Below, one piece after another: positions 7,963 through 14,845 of a DNA stretch of 27,047 bases. Position 1 is the stretch's first letter, and every line of letters starts with the position of its first letter. A program made the translations under genes and the position numbers. Under the pieces are notes generated by a model. The model was not told the DNA's origin and ran no database searches. It saw nothing but the letters and a program-made list of their open reading frames with translations. Source of the DNA: an uncultured Rhodanobacteraceae bacterium (GTDB taxonomy: Bacteria; Pseudomonadota; Gammaproteobacteria; Xanthomonadales; SZUA-5); the NCBI GenBank assembly GCA_937928755.1, contig CALEZI010000192.1, forward strand, positions 1 to 27,047. The letters run 5' to 3'.

Positions 7963-9531
7963 CTACCCAAACCACCCCTGCAGATACCAGCACTCGGGTT
8001 TGCGCAGGTCCTGGTAGACCCAGGCGCGCGCGCCGGCGGTCAGTTGGAAGCTGTCGCGCGCCGGTTCGCGTGCGGCGGCGGCCATCGACACAGTTGCTGC
8101 GAGGCGTCCACGCTGCAGGCGTTCGACCTCGACGATCTCGGCGATGTAGTAGTCCCGACGCACATCGCCGTCGTCCCACCAGCCGCTTTCGATGCGCTCG
8201 GCACTGCTGATCAGGATCAGGCTGTCGCGATCGATCGGCAGCGGTTCGGGCAGCAGGCACAGCGGCCGCGATGCGCCGGGCGACTCGCCCTCGGGTGGGC
8301 GGATCAGCGCCGGGCCCTCGGCGTGCGGTCGCCAGCGGCTGGCGTATTCGGGGCGATGGTCGGCAATCCACAGCGGCCGCAGCAGCGCGGCATCACCGAG
8401 GCGCGCGCTCAGGCGTTCGATCAGCGGCGTCAGGCTGGTGGCCTCGCTGCTGTCGCCGAACAGGTCCTGGAACCTGGGCACGAAACTCGGCAGCCGCGCG
8501 ACTTCCAGATGGATGCCGAGCACCGGACGCGGGAAGCGCATGCGCTCCAGCCGTGCGCGTGTCAGCGTGTACAGATGCTCCGGGTCGCGACTGGCTTCGA
8601 TCAGGCCGACTTCGAGCCGGCAGATGTCGCCGATGCTGCTGCGCATCTCGCTGCTGCGACGCGCCGATTCCAGCGCGAAGCGCAGCATGAAGTGCTGCAC
8701 GCCGCCATCGCGTGCGGTCAGCACCGCAGCGAGATCGTTGAGCATGCGCTTGAGCGGGAACGCCAGCGCCTCGCTGCTGGAGCAGGACGCCGGCAGTTCC
8801 AGCCAGGCGTGATAGCTGTCCGGCGGTCGGTACGGATCCAGCGCCTCGGGCAGTTCGCCGCGCAGGCGCCCGAGATAATCGAGCGTGGCCTGGCCGAAAC
8901 GCCGGGCGATGCCCGAGCGTGGCAATTTGGCCAGTTCGCCCAGTGTGCGGATGCCGGTGGCCTGCAGCGTGGCGACGATGCGGCTGTCGAGTGCGCTGTC
9001 GCCGAGCGCGAGCGGCGCCAGCGGATAAATCGCGCCCGAACGTGCCGGATCGCGCCGGGCCACCTCGGCGCGCAGTCGCGCAGCAGCCGGCGTGGCGCCA
9101 TAGCCGAGCAGAGCGCTGAACCCGAGCTCCGCCAGATCCGCCTGCAGTGTGGTCTGCAGCGCCGCATCGCCACCGAACAGCTTGGCGCTGGCGCCGACTT
9201 CGAGCAGCAACGCGTCGCCGCCATCAAGACTGACACGACTGGTGTAGCCATAAGCCCACGCCGCCAGCCGTTCCAGCGCCTGGCGTTCGGCCAGTTGATC
9301 GCGTCGATGGATCGTCAACGGCGCCAGCGCCTGCGCCGCCGCCAGGCGCTGTCCCGAACGCACGCCATGCGCCGCTGCTGCGCTATCGGCCAGATGCACC
9401 TGCGCACGCTGCTCGGGTCCATCGATGACCACCCGCGGCGCCCCCGCAGGCTGGTCAGCCTGCGCCCGATCGATCAGATCCAGCGCCAGCCGGGGCAGGG
9501 CGAGGCAGAGCCAGGTGTGGTCGGCGGTCAT
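7963..9531 (-). CDS. imuB: ImuB, catalytically inactive Y-family polymerase-like SOS protein
   Basis: The product is 522 residues from the ATG at 9531. The frame is open further upstream only because it runs through low-complexity repeats. The N-terminus CLALPRLALDLI stands where active Y-family polymerases have their catalytic aspartate (IDMDAFFA), so the active site is lost, as is characteristic of ImuB. Other polymerase-fold pieces remain, such as GGDALLLEVGASAKLFGGDAAL and the helix-hairpin-helix region TLGELAKLPRSGIARRFG. ImuB is known to recruit ImuA and the error-prone polymerase DnaE2 to the beta clamp for damage-induced mutagenesis. Here imuB lies downstream of lexA and imuA on the same strand, but no dnaE2 follows: the next gene is the motor pair beyond a repeat cluster. 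Confidence 0.92.
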   Translation of the reverse strand: MTADHTWLCLALPRLALDLIDRAQADQPAGAPRVVIDGPEQRAQVHLADSAAAAHGVRSGQRLAAAQALAPLTIHRRDQLAERQALERLAAWAYGYTSRVSLDGGDALLLEVGASAKLFGGDAALQTTLQADLAELGFSALLGYGATPAAARLRAEVARRDPARSGAIYPLAPLALGDSALDSRIVATLQATGIRTLGELAKLPRSGIARRFGQATLDYLGRLRGELPEALDPYRPPDSYHAWLELPASCSSSEALAFPLKRMLNDLAAVLTARDGGVQHFMLRFALESARRSSEMRSSIGDICRLEVGLIEASRDPEHLYTLTRARLERMRFPRPVLGIHLEVARLPSFVPRFQDLFGDSSEATSLTPLIERLSARLGDAALLRPLWIADHRPEYASRWRPHAEGPALIRPPEGESPGASRPLCLLPEPLPIDRDSLILISSAERIESGWWDDGDVRRDYYIAEIVEVERLQRGRLAATVSMAAAAREPARDSFQLTAGARAWVYQDLRKPECWYLQGWFG

Positions 9532-9535
9532 GTGA

Positions 9536-9772
9536 GGTTGTTGGTTGTTGGTTGTTGGTTGTTGGTTGCTGGTTGTTGGCGGCGAACAGAAACCGGTTGT
9601 TGGTTGCTGGTTCCTGGTTGTTGGCAGCAACAGCGGCGGCGCAGGCGCGCCGCCCTCCAGGAGCGCGCGTGCCGCTGCTGCCAATAACCAAAAACAACCA
9701 GCCAGCAACCGCTTTTGCTGCCAACAACCAGGAACCAGCAACCAGCAACCCGCTCTTGCCACCAACAACCCG
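9536..9772. repeat. Heptamer array and 29-bp inverted repeat around a GC-rich hairpin
   Basis: Six tandem units of GGTTGTT (one GGTTGCT) run from 9536 to 9577, and more diverged units follow to 9630. The right side carries the complementary pattern (CCAACAACC, CCAGCAACC). The 29 bases at 9602-9630 are the exact reverse complement of 9715-9743. Between these arms, GGCGGCGC/GCGCCGCC (9635-9654, loop AGGC) is a fourth member of the hairpin family seen at 5255-5414. The whole element fills the gap between imuA and imuB, so their shared transcript would carry a large fold-back. Confidence 0.93.
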
Positions 9773-9777
9773 CTTCA

Positions 9778-10455
9778 TCACACCCTTACCCTGAGCGGCT
9801 GCGCGCTCGAGCAGTTCAACCCACGCGCCTTGAGCACGCCCAGCGACGCGCGTGCCAGCGGTCGGTCGATACGGATGCGCAGGGCTGCCGGCGACACCTG
9901 GCGCTCCTGCGTCAACGGGCGGAATACCAGCGCCAGCGAGCGGCTGCCCTCGGTCGCCAATGCCAGCCGGCGCATGGCGCGCTCATCGGCTTGTTCGGCC
10001 CACAGCAGCACGCTGCACGAGGTGCCGCTGGCGAGGATCTGCTCGGTTGCCCACAGGGCCTCGCGCTCGCTCATCGGCGCGATCAGCAGCAAACGGTCGA
10101 GCGCCACGCCAGCGCGTGCCAGCGTCGGGATGTTGGGCGGGCAGGGCGGGCGCACATAGACCAGCATCTGCCCGGCATGCGTGCGCTGCGCCAGCAGCGG
10201 CAGCAACAACTCGATCTCGCCGAGGCCGGTCTGCGGCAGCAGGACCTCGCTCAGGCGCCCGATCGGCCAGCCGTGGCCCGGCAGCGCCGCATCCAGTGGC
10301 GCGCGGCCGGTGGCCTGCACCGACAGCAGCCGCTGTCCGCCATCGCGCGCGCGCCAGATATCGTCGCGGCGCAACAGATCGGTGCTCGAGATCGGCGCGG
10401 CGGCGCCTTCGGCGGTGGCAGAAACAGGATCGGGCAGGGCACGCAGCGCAGACAT
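9778..10455 (-). CDS. imuA: ImuA (SulA/RecA-like SOS mutagenesis accessory protein)
   Basis: The product is 225 residues. It has the family's sequence course: an N-terminal DIWRARD segment, ALPGHGWPIGRLSEVLLPQTGLGEIELLLPLL, then PPCPPNIPTLARAGV and the LLLIAPMSEREALWATEQILASG block. This is a RecA-like fold without a usable P-loop. ImuA works with ImuB in the damage-induced mutasome, and the cassette is widespread in bacteria lacking UmuDC. It lies downstream of lexA in the same direction, with a REP cluster in the 190-bp gap, so it may be read through from the lexA promoter. I see no second LexA box directly upstream. The ATG start is clear; the C-terminus abuts the heptamer element. Confidence 0.9.
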   Translation of the reverse strand: MSALRALPDPVSATAEGAAAPISSTDLLRRDDIWRARDGGQRLLSVQATGRAPLDAALPGHGWPIGRLSEVLLPQTGLGEIELLLPLLAQRTHAGQMLVYVRPPCPPNIPTLARAGVALDRLLLIAPMSEREALWATEQILASGTSCSVLLWAEQADERAMRRLALATEGSRSLALVFRPLTQERQVSPAALRIRIDRPLARASLGVLKARGLNCSSAQPLRVRV

Positions 10456-10539
10456 TTCGGCATTCCTCAGGGGTGTCTGCTACAGACTCGACAATCGCGT
10501 CTCAGGGAATGCGACTGGCGCGCAGTGGATGCCGCGCAT

Positions 10540-10650
10540 TTGTGGGAGCGGGCTTGTCCCGCGAGCTTTCCATCGGCAACGGCAAAAGCTCGCGACGCAA
10601 GGTCGCTCCCACAAGCAAGCCTCGCTCCCACAGGCGCTCCGCTCCTACAA
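10540..10650. repeat. REP cluster (TTGTGGGAGCG type) between lexA and imuA
   Basis: The outer stem is TTGTGGGAGCG (10540-10550) with CGCTCCCACAA (10604-10614), and the inner stem is GCGAGCTTT (10561-10569) with AAAGCTCGC (10585-10593). Further half-sites CTCGCTCCCACA and CGCTCCTACAA follow to 10650. The last half-site overlaps the end of lexA: read on the minus strand, the lexA TAG stop codon is the TAG inside TTGTAGGAGCG. Confidence 0.9.
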
Positions 10651-11277
10651 CAGACTGCGAACCACGCCCACCGCCAGTCCTTCCAGCACCAGTTCGTCGC
10701 GCGCCGGGTCGATCTCGATCGGCGCATAGGCCGGGTTCTCGGCGCACAGGCGCAGGCGATTGCCTTCGCGCTGCAGGCGCTTCACCGTAACCTCGTCGCC
10801 GATCCGCGCGACCACGATCTGCCCGGATTCGGCGCTCTGGCAACGGTGCACCGCCAGCAGGTCGCCATCGACGATGCCGACACCGAGCATGCTGTCGCCG
10901 TGTACCCGCAGCAGGTAGTCGGCGCGTGGACGAAACAGAGTCGCATCCAGCGCCAGTTCGGATTCGATGTTTTCCAGTGCCAGGATCGGGCTGCCGGCAG
11001 CTACGCGACCGATCAGCGGCAGCAGCGCACCGCTGGTCCGTGTGCTGCGGGTATCCGTGCCGGCAAGCACGCGGATCCCGCGCGAGCGCCCTGGCGCCAT
11101 TTCGATCGCACCTTTGCGCGCCAGTGCACGCAGGTGATCCTCGGCAGCGTTGGCAGAGCGAAATCCGAAGGCGCTGGCGATCTCCGCACGCGTCGGTGGC
11201 GCGCCATTGCGGGCGCTCTGCTCGGTGATCCAGTCGAGGATCTGGCGTTGCCTTGGGGTCAGCTGGTTTTCTTCCAT
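10645..11277 (-). CDS. lexA: LexA SOS repressor and self-cleaving protease
   Basis: The product is 210 residues from the ATG at 11277 (MEENQLTPRQ), which matches the usual LexA N-terminus. An alternative ATG at 11292 adds five residues but lies inside the operator. The N-terminal winged helix spans about 1-70 (LTPRQRQILDWI, PPTRAEIASAFGF). The Ala94-Gly95 cleavage site is in RVAAGSP, and the catalytic Ser129 (HGDSM) and Lys166 (VTVKRL) are all present. LexA represses SOS genes until RecA-ssDNA filaments trigger self-cleavage. It sits first in a lexA-imuA-imuB series and carries a perfect operator immediately upstream, so it should be autoregulated and probably controls the cassette. Confidence 0.95.
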   Translation of the reverse strand: MEENQLTPRQRQILDWITEQSARNGAPPTRAEIASAFGFRSANAAEDHLRALARKGAIEMAPGRSRGIRVLAGTDTRSTRTSGALLPLIGRVAAGSPILALENIESELALDATLFRPRADYLLRVHGDSMLGVGIVDGDLLAVHRCQSAESGQIVVARIGDEVTVKRLQREGNRLRLCAENPAYAPIEIDPARDELVLEGLAVGVVRSLL

Positions 11278-11280
11278 GGA

Positions 11281-11296
11281 CTGTATGTTCATACAG
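11281..11296. promoter_or_regulatory. LexA operator (SOS box)
   Basis: CTGTATGTTCATACAG is an almost perfectly symmetrical CTGT-N8-ACAG box of the E. coli/Pseudomonas class. It ends three bases upstream of the preferred lexA ATG and includes the alternative ATG at 11292. Bound repressor would sit right on the translation start region, so the transcript either starts upstream and carries the operator sequence or is nearly leaderless. Confidence 0.93.
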
Positions 11297-11336
11297 TTCT
11301 CTTAATCCGGCAAGTGCCCGGCAGTCGCGTCCGCCG

Positions 11337-12437
11337 TCACTTGCGGCATTTCGCGCTGAACTCGCGCTGGAAGCCGTACTCGCTGTTGAGCGTGGCGTAG
11401 AACTGTTCGATGTAGCGGGTCAACTCGCGTCGCCGCTTTGCGCTCAGCCGCTGCTCGTTCTTGATCAGTTCGAAGATCGCCGTACGCTGCGCAAGGAACT
11501 CCTCGCGTGCTGCTGCAAGCGTGTGATTGTGGTGGCAGAAGCCGCGATACAGGCGCTCGCTGATGGACTTGATCGGCAACGATTCGTGTGGCGCCACATA
11601 GTCCGCTGCAACCATCCCGGCCGAGTCGAAGTCGTAGGGCACAGCGAACCGTTGTTGCGGATCGCCCGACCTGAGCACCCGGGTGTTGTGGCAGCAAGCA
11701 TCCTCCTGCGGCCCACTCAAGACCGCGAAGTCGGTATTGCCGATCAGGTACTGGAACATCATCAGGCGACTCAAGGCCAGTGCATCCAGATCGCCGATCG
11801 CGAATCTGGCCGCCTGGTCGCGCTTGAGTCCGTTACGCCGGGCCATGTCGTCGGTGTCTTCGATGAGGAACGCAAACCGCGGTCCATTCGGATTGCCGCC
11901 GCTGGAGTCGATGTAGGTGATGTCGAGCGGGCGAACCCGGAAACTGATATCGGTGATCAGGTTGAAGATGCGGTAGGCCAGCATCTCCTGCACGTAGTAC
12001 TGCGCGAACTGCTGCCCGTTGCGGCAGTGAGTCACCATCTTCAGCGAGCGCTGCCCGGCGAATACGGTGCCCTCGGTGGCGGCTTTGGCAAAACGGATCC
12101 GCAGCGGCGGAAAGCGGCAGAAACGCAAGCGGGTCAGGCCACGGGTTTCGACCGTCGCTTCGATGCGGTGGGTATTGCCTTGCGCGTCGCTGTAGCCGAT
12201 CACGGCGGCATGCCGGCGCTGATCCGTGGTTTTTTTCAGCAGTTCGGCCCAGGGCGCCTGCAAGGTGACGCTCAGCGCGGAGTCGGACTGGAACAGGGGG
12301 CGCTCCGGTTTCCCGGCAAACGCGTTGGTCGCGATCGCGAACCACACCATGGACAGCAACACCACCGCGGCGACCGGTCGTCGCGACAGGGTTGCGGGCT
12401 TTGCTGCGTCAGCCGGGATGTCTGCGGGTCGGTTCAT
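11337..12437 (-). CDS. Exported CotH-like kinase-fold protein
   Basis: The product is 366 residues from the ATG at 12437 (a TTG at 12452 is possible). A signal peptide or anchor occupies about 19-41 (RRPVAAVVLLSMVWFAIATNAFA). The body shows atypical kinase landmarks in order: a candidate Lys133 (RSLKMV), a helix around residue 150 with a glutamate (QEMLAYRIFNLI), a catalytic-loop-like FQYLIGNTDF (228-237) with Asn251, and YDFDSAG (268-274) in place of DFG. This resembles CotH/HipA-type kinases by pattern, though I cannot name a specific subfamily. Cysteines at 107, 138, 248, 249 and near the C-terminus fit a periplasmic protein. It starts 30 bp after a DUF4956 gene. DUF4956 and CotH proteins are known to occur together, which supports the call. 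Confidence 0.65.
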   Translation of the reverse strand: MNRPADIPADAAKPATLSRRPVAAVVLLSMVWFAIATNAFAGKPERPLFQSDSALSVTLQAPWAELLKKTTDQRRHAAVIGYSDAQGNTHRIEATVETRGLTRLRFCRFPPLRIRFAKAATEGTVFAGQRSLKMVTHCRNGQQFAQYYVQEMLAYRIFNLITDISFRVRPLDITYIDSSGGNPNGPRFAFLIEDTDDMARRNGLKRDQAARFAIGDLDALALSRLMMFQYLIGNTDFAVLSGPQEDACCHNTRVLRSGDPQQRFAVPYDFDSAGMVAADYVAPHESLPIKSISERLYRGFCHHNHTLAAAREEFLAQRTAIFELIKNEQRLSAKRRRELTRYIEQFYATLNSEYGFQREFSAKCRK

Positions 12438-12467
12438 CGCGCACTCGTCCAACTGAAGTTGCCAGGT

Positions 12468-13223
12468 TCAATCGTCTGCTTCTTCGGCCTTGAGCTGGCG
12501 CTTCTTTTCCTTGCGCTGGGCCGAATGATCCGACTCCAGCCCATCGCCGAAACAACAGACATACACGGTTGCGTAACAGAAGTAGATCGTCATCACGACG
12601 GCCACTTCCAGCGCTCCGACGCCAGCGGCAATGCCGGTACCAATCGCGACCAGGATGAACAGGGCGTCGAAGGTGTCCTGCAGTGCGCGCCGGAACTGTA
12701 CCCCGGCGACGATGCCGGCCAGCGCAAAAGCCAGTGCCAGGCTGTACTGCACGACCAGCACAATCGCCGCAACCACGCCGGGCAGGATCAGCGTGGTCTC
12801 ATCCAGCGAGTGATCGTAATCGCTGCCGCGGTAGATGCCCTTGTGCACCCAGGACACCGGCAACATCAGCAGCCAGATTCCGATCAGTGCAATGGCGAGG
12901 CGGCGGGCGTAGCCGAGCCGGTCCAGATCCGCCACTGGTTCGATCTCCGCTGCCTGAGCGGCGGCATCTTCGGTCGGACGCGAGTCCTTGATGCGAGTGA
13001 CCCTGACGTCAGCGCCGGTAGCCAGTTCGGTGACGCCGCCGATCGGAAGATGTCTGGGGATGCTGGGAAACAGCGATATCAGGATGGCCAACGCAGTCGC
13101 CACGCTGAAGTGGTAAAGCAGCAGGCGCCGCAGCAGCCTGAAGCCTGTTTGCCGCGCCGTAGCGGGGCAGGCATGCAATGCGCTTGAATGAGCGGGTTTC
13201 TGCAGTTTCGATGCGTCGGTCAC
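12468..13223 (-). CDS. DUF4956-family integral membrane protein
   Basis: The product is 251 residues if started at the GTG at 13223, which has AAGGACAGG just upstream; the open frame to 13481 looks non-coding. Membrane segments lie near residues 33-54, 105-125, 145-180 and 188-225. The stretch LALAFALAGIVAGVQFRRALQDTFDALFILVAIGTGIAAG is the DUF4956 hallmark (an FxLxGxxxxxRFR-like loop followed by an aspartate and a Gly-rich helix). The C-terminus is highly charged (RKEKKRQLKAEEADD) and cytoplasmic by the positive-inside rule. The family has no assigned biochemical activity that I can state; genomic partners often include VTC-type polyphosphate polymerases and CotH proteins. Here the partner is the kinase-fold gene directly downstream. 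Confidence 0.75.
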   Translation of the reverse strand: MTDASKLQKPAHSSALHACPATARQTGFRLLRRLLLYHFSVATALAILISLFPSIPRHLPIGGVTELATGADVRVTRIKDSRPTEDAAAQAAEIEPVADLDRLGYARRLAIALIGIWLLMLPVSWVHKGIYRGSDYDHSLDETTLILPGVVAAIVLVVQYSLALAFALAGIVAGVQFRRALQDTFDALFILVAIGTGIAAGVGALEVAVVMTIYFCYATVYVCCFGDGLESDHSAQRKEKKRQLKAEEADD

Positions 13224-13594
13224 GAACCTGTCCTTGATGGTCGCAGATGCTAGTGAATCCGGCGAAGTTGTCGCAGGTGCGCATCGTAACCTGATGCGAT
13301 CGCTTGCTGGGTAGCGCTGCTCCGTGCGCGCTTCGAGTTGGATCATGCCCCAAGGATATTTGCGCCGGCGGCCGCGGTTACAGGCTTGATGCCCGAAGCG
13401 CCGGGCGCCACGCACATCAACCCTGGAGCACGACTGCCGATGGACGACGCGAGGTCCCCGGCCGACCAGGGCAGGGTTCATGGCCCGTGGTCAACCCAAG
13501 TCGGAAAGGGAATGCGCAGAGACCAGGGTTCGGACTGGTTCGGCTTGCCTCAACTTAGCCGAGCTTGCTAGAATGCGTCCACGAGATTAAACGG
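13224..13594. other. Divergent intergenic region, no gene seen
   Basis: These 371 bases separate the DUF4956 gene (leftwards) from the arsR-like gene (rightwards). Short open frames here on both strands lack ribosome-binding sites and recognisable motifs. The right end carries a plausible promoter for the regulator. Nothing else could be supported. Confidence 0.6.
13545..13574 (+). promoter_or_regulatory. Candidate sigma-70 promoter of the ArsR-SDR pair
   Basis: TTGCCT (13545-13550) and TAGAAT (13569-13574) are separated by 18 bases and lie 20 bases before the ATG of the regulator. Placement and match are reasonable but unproven. ArsR-type repressors commonly bind across such promoters to regulate themselves. 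Confidence 0.4.
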
Positions 13595-13927
13595 ATGGAC
13601 GTTATCTTGAGCGGAATCGACCCGAGTCTGGCCCCTGTGATGCGTGCCTTCGAATCCTGCGCGCCCATCTTCCAGGCGCTCGGCGATCCGCATCGGCAGG
13701 CCATCGTATTGCTGCTGGCGCAACACGATCGGCTGTCCGTCAACGTGATCGCCGAGTCGATGCCGTTGTCGCGACCGGCCGTGTCGCATCACCTCAAAGT
13801 GTTGAAGACCGCCGGTCTGTTGCAGTTGACGCGCGAATCGCGCGAGAACTACTACAGCCTCGAAATCGATCCGGCGCTGGACCAGCTTGACGCGCTGGTG
13901 CGGGCTGCACGCAGCAGTTGCGCCTGA
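13595..13927 (+). CDS. ArsR/SmtB-family winged-helix repressor
   Basis: The product is 110 residues from the ATG at 13595; an alternative start at 13565 adds ten unlikely residues. The fold signatures are FQALGDPHRQAIVLLLAQHDRLSVNVIAESMPLSRPAVSHHLKVLKTAGLL, the ArsR helix-turn-helix and recognition helix, then a beta-wing ending in ENYYSLEI. I do not see the ELCVCDL metal-site motif of classical arsenic sensors, so the signal may not be a metal. The cysteines at 23 and 109 could serve as a thiol sensor, but that is speculative. It is followed after 41 bp by a short-chain dehydrogenase gene, its likely target. Confidence 0.88.
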   Translation: MDVILSGIDPSLAPVMRAFESCAPIFQALGDPHRQAIVLLLAQHDRLSVNVIAESMPLSRPAVSHHLKVLKTAGLLQLTRESRENYYSLEIDPALDQLDALVRAARSSCA

Positions 13928-13968
13928 GCGTCGTTTTTTTTGCCTTATATGTCGAAAGGATTAAACCT

Positions 13969-14748
13969 ATGAACGTTGAAAAGCTGCGCCCGCTTGCAGT
14001 GGTGACCGGTGCATCCAGCGGCATCGGCCGCGCATTCGCAGTCAAGCTGGCCGGGGAGGGCCATGACCTGATGCTGATCGCCCGCCGTCAGGAAGAACTG
14101 GCGAGCCTGGCACTGGCACTGCGCGAACTGGGCGCCAATGTGCAGTGTCTGGCGGTCGACCTGACCCAGCCACGCAGCATCGACACCATCGGCACGGCGC
14201 TGGGTCAGCGCGACGTGGCACTTCTGGTCAACAACGCTGGCTTCGGACTTTTCGGCCTGTTTGCCGAAACCGATGGCACACGCGAATTGGCGATGATCGA
14301 TCTCAATGTGCGCGTTCCGACGGAACTGGCCAAGCGCCTGTTGCCGGCGCTGATTCGCGCCCGGGGCGGGATCATCAACGTGGCATCGACCGCGGCTTTT
14401 CAGCCGGGTCCATGGATGGCCGTCTACTACGCCACCAAAGCCTATCTGCTGTCGTTTTCCGAAGCCATTGCCGAAGAGCTGGCGCCCCGCGGGGTGCGCG
14501 TGATGGCCCTGTGTCCGGGCCCGATCCGGTCCGGATTCCAGGACACCGCCACCATGCAGCGTTCGGGGTTGTTGCGCATGCCGCTGCCCAGCGCCGAATG
14601 GGCTGTGGATTCAGCTTGGCGCGCCTGGCGTCGTGGTCGCCGCGTGCACGTGCCTGGCTGGCTCAACAAGGTCATGGCGTTCAGCGTGCGGCTGACGCCG
14701 CGGCGATGGATGACGACGCTGGTGCGGATCATCTCGGCGCCGGTTTGA
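13969..14748 (+). CDS. Short-chain dehydrogenase/reductase (SDR family)
   Basis: The product is 259 residues from the ATG at 13969, with AAAGGA eight bases upstream. It is a classical SDR: TGASSGIG (13-20) for the dinucleotide phosphate, NNAG (88-91), Ser140 in NVAST, and the catalytic Tyr153-x3-Lys157 in YYATKAYL. PGPIRSGF (from about residue 184) is the usual post-catalytic loop. The basic residues after the first strand (ARRQEEL) suggest NADPH over NADH. This subgroup (DltE/YqjQ-like) often reduces carbonyls of unknown physiological substrates, and the C-terminal segment WLNKVMAFSVRLTPRRWMTTLVRII may touch the membrane. It is likely co-transcribed with, and controlled by, the upstream ArsR-type gene. 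Confidence 0.93.
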   Translation: MNVEKLRPLAVVTGASSGIGRAFAVKLAGEGHDLMLIARRQEELASLALALRELGANVQCLAVDLTQPRSIDTIGTALGQRDVALLVNNAGFGLFGLFAETDGTRELAMIDLNVRVPTELAKRLLPALIRARGGIINVASTAAFQPGPWMAVYYATKAYLLSFSEAIAEELAPRGVRVMALCPGPIRSGFQDTATMQRSGLLRMPLPSAEWAVDSAWRAWRRGRRVHVPGWLNKVMAFSVRLTPRRWMTTLVRIISAPV

Positions 14749-14845
14749 ACTTCCGAGCCGCCGCTGAGTCGCCGCGCAGTGCTGCGATCACTCAAAGTTG
14801 CCAAAGAAGATCGTGTCGGACTCGAAGGCGCGGTGCCGGTGCCGG

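Noticed and set aside
7801..9687. 628-codon open frame on the plus strand
   Set aside because: Antisense shadow of imuB running through the flanking repeats.
9536..9772. Iterons of a replication origin
   Set aside because: The heptamers lie within a chromosomal SOS cassette with no replication-initiator gene or AT-rich unwinding region nearby.
9715..11400. 561-codon open frame on the plus strand
   Set aside because: Antisense shadow of imuA and lexA.
11253..13187. 644-codon open frame on the plus strand
   Set aside because: Antisense shadow across the kinase-fold and DUF4956 genes, which have clear signals, membrane helices and motifs.
13304..13571. Two overlapping small plus-strand frames before the ArsR gene
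   Set aside because: No motif, no ribosome-binding site; Arg/Gly/Pro-rich translation typical of random GC-rich sequence.
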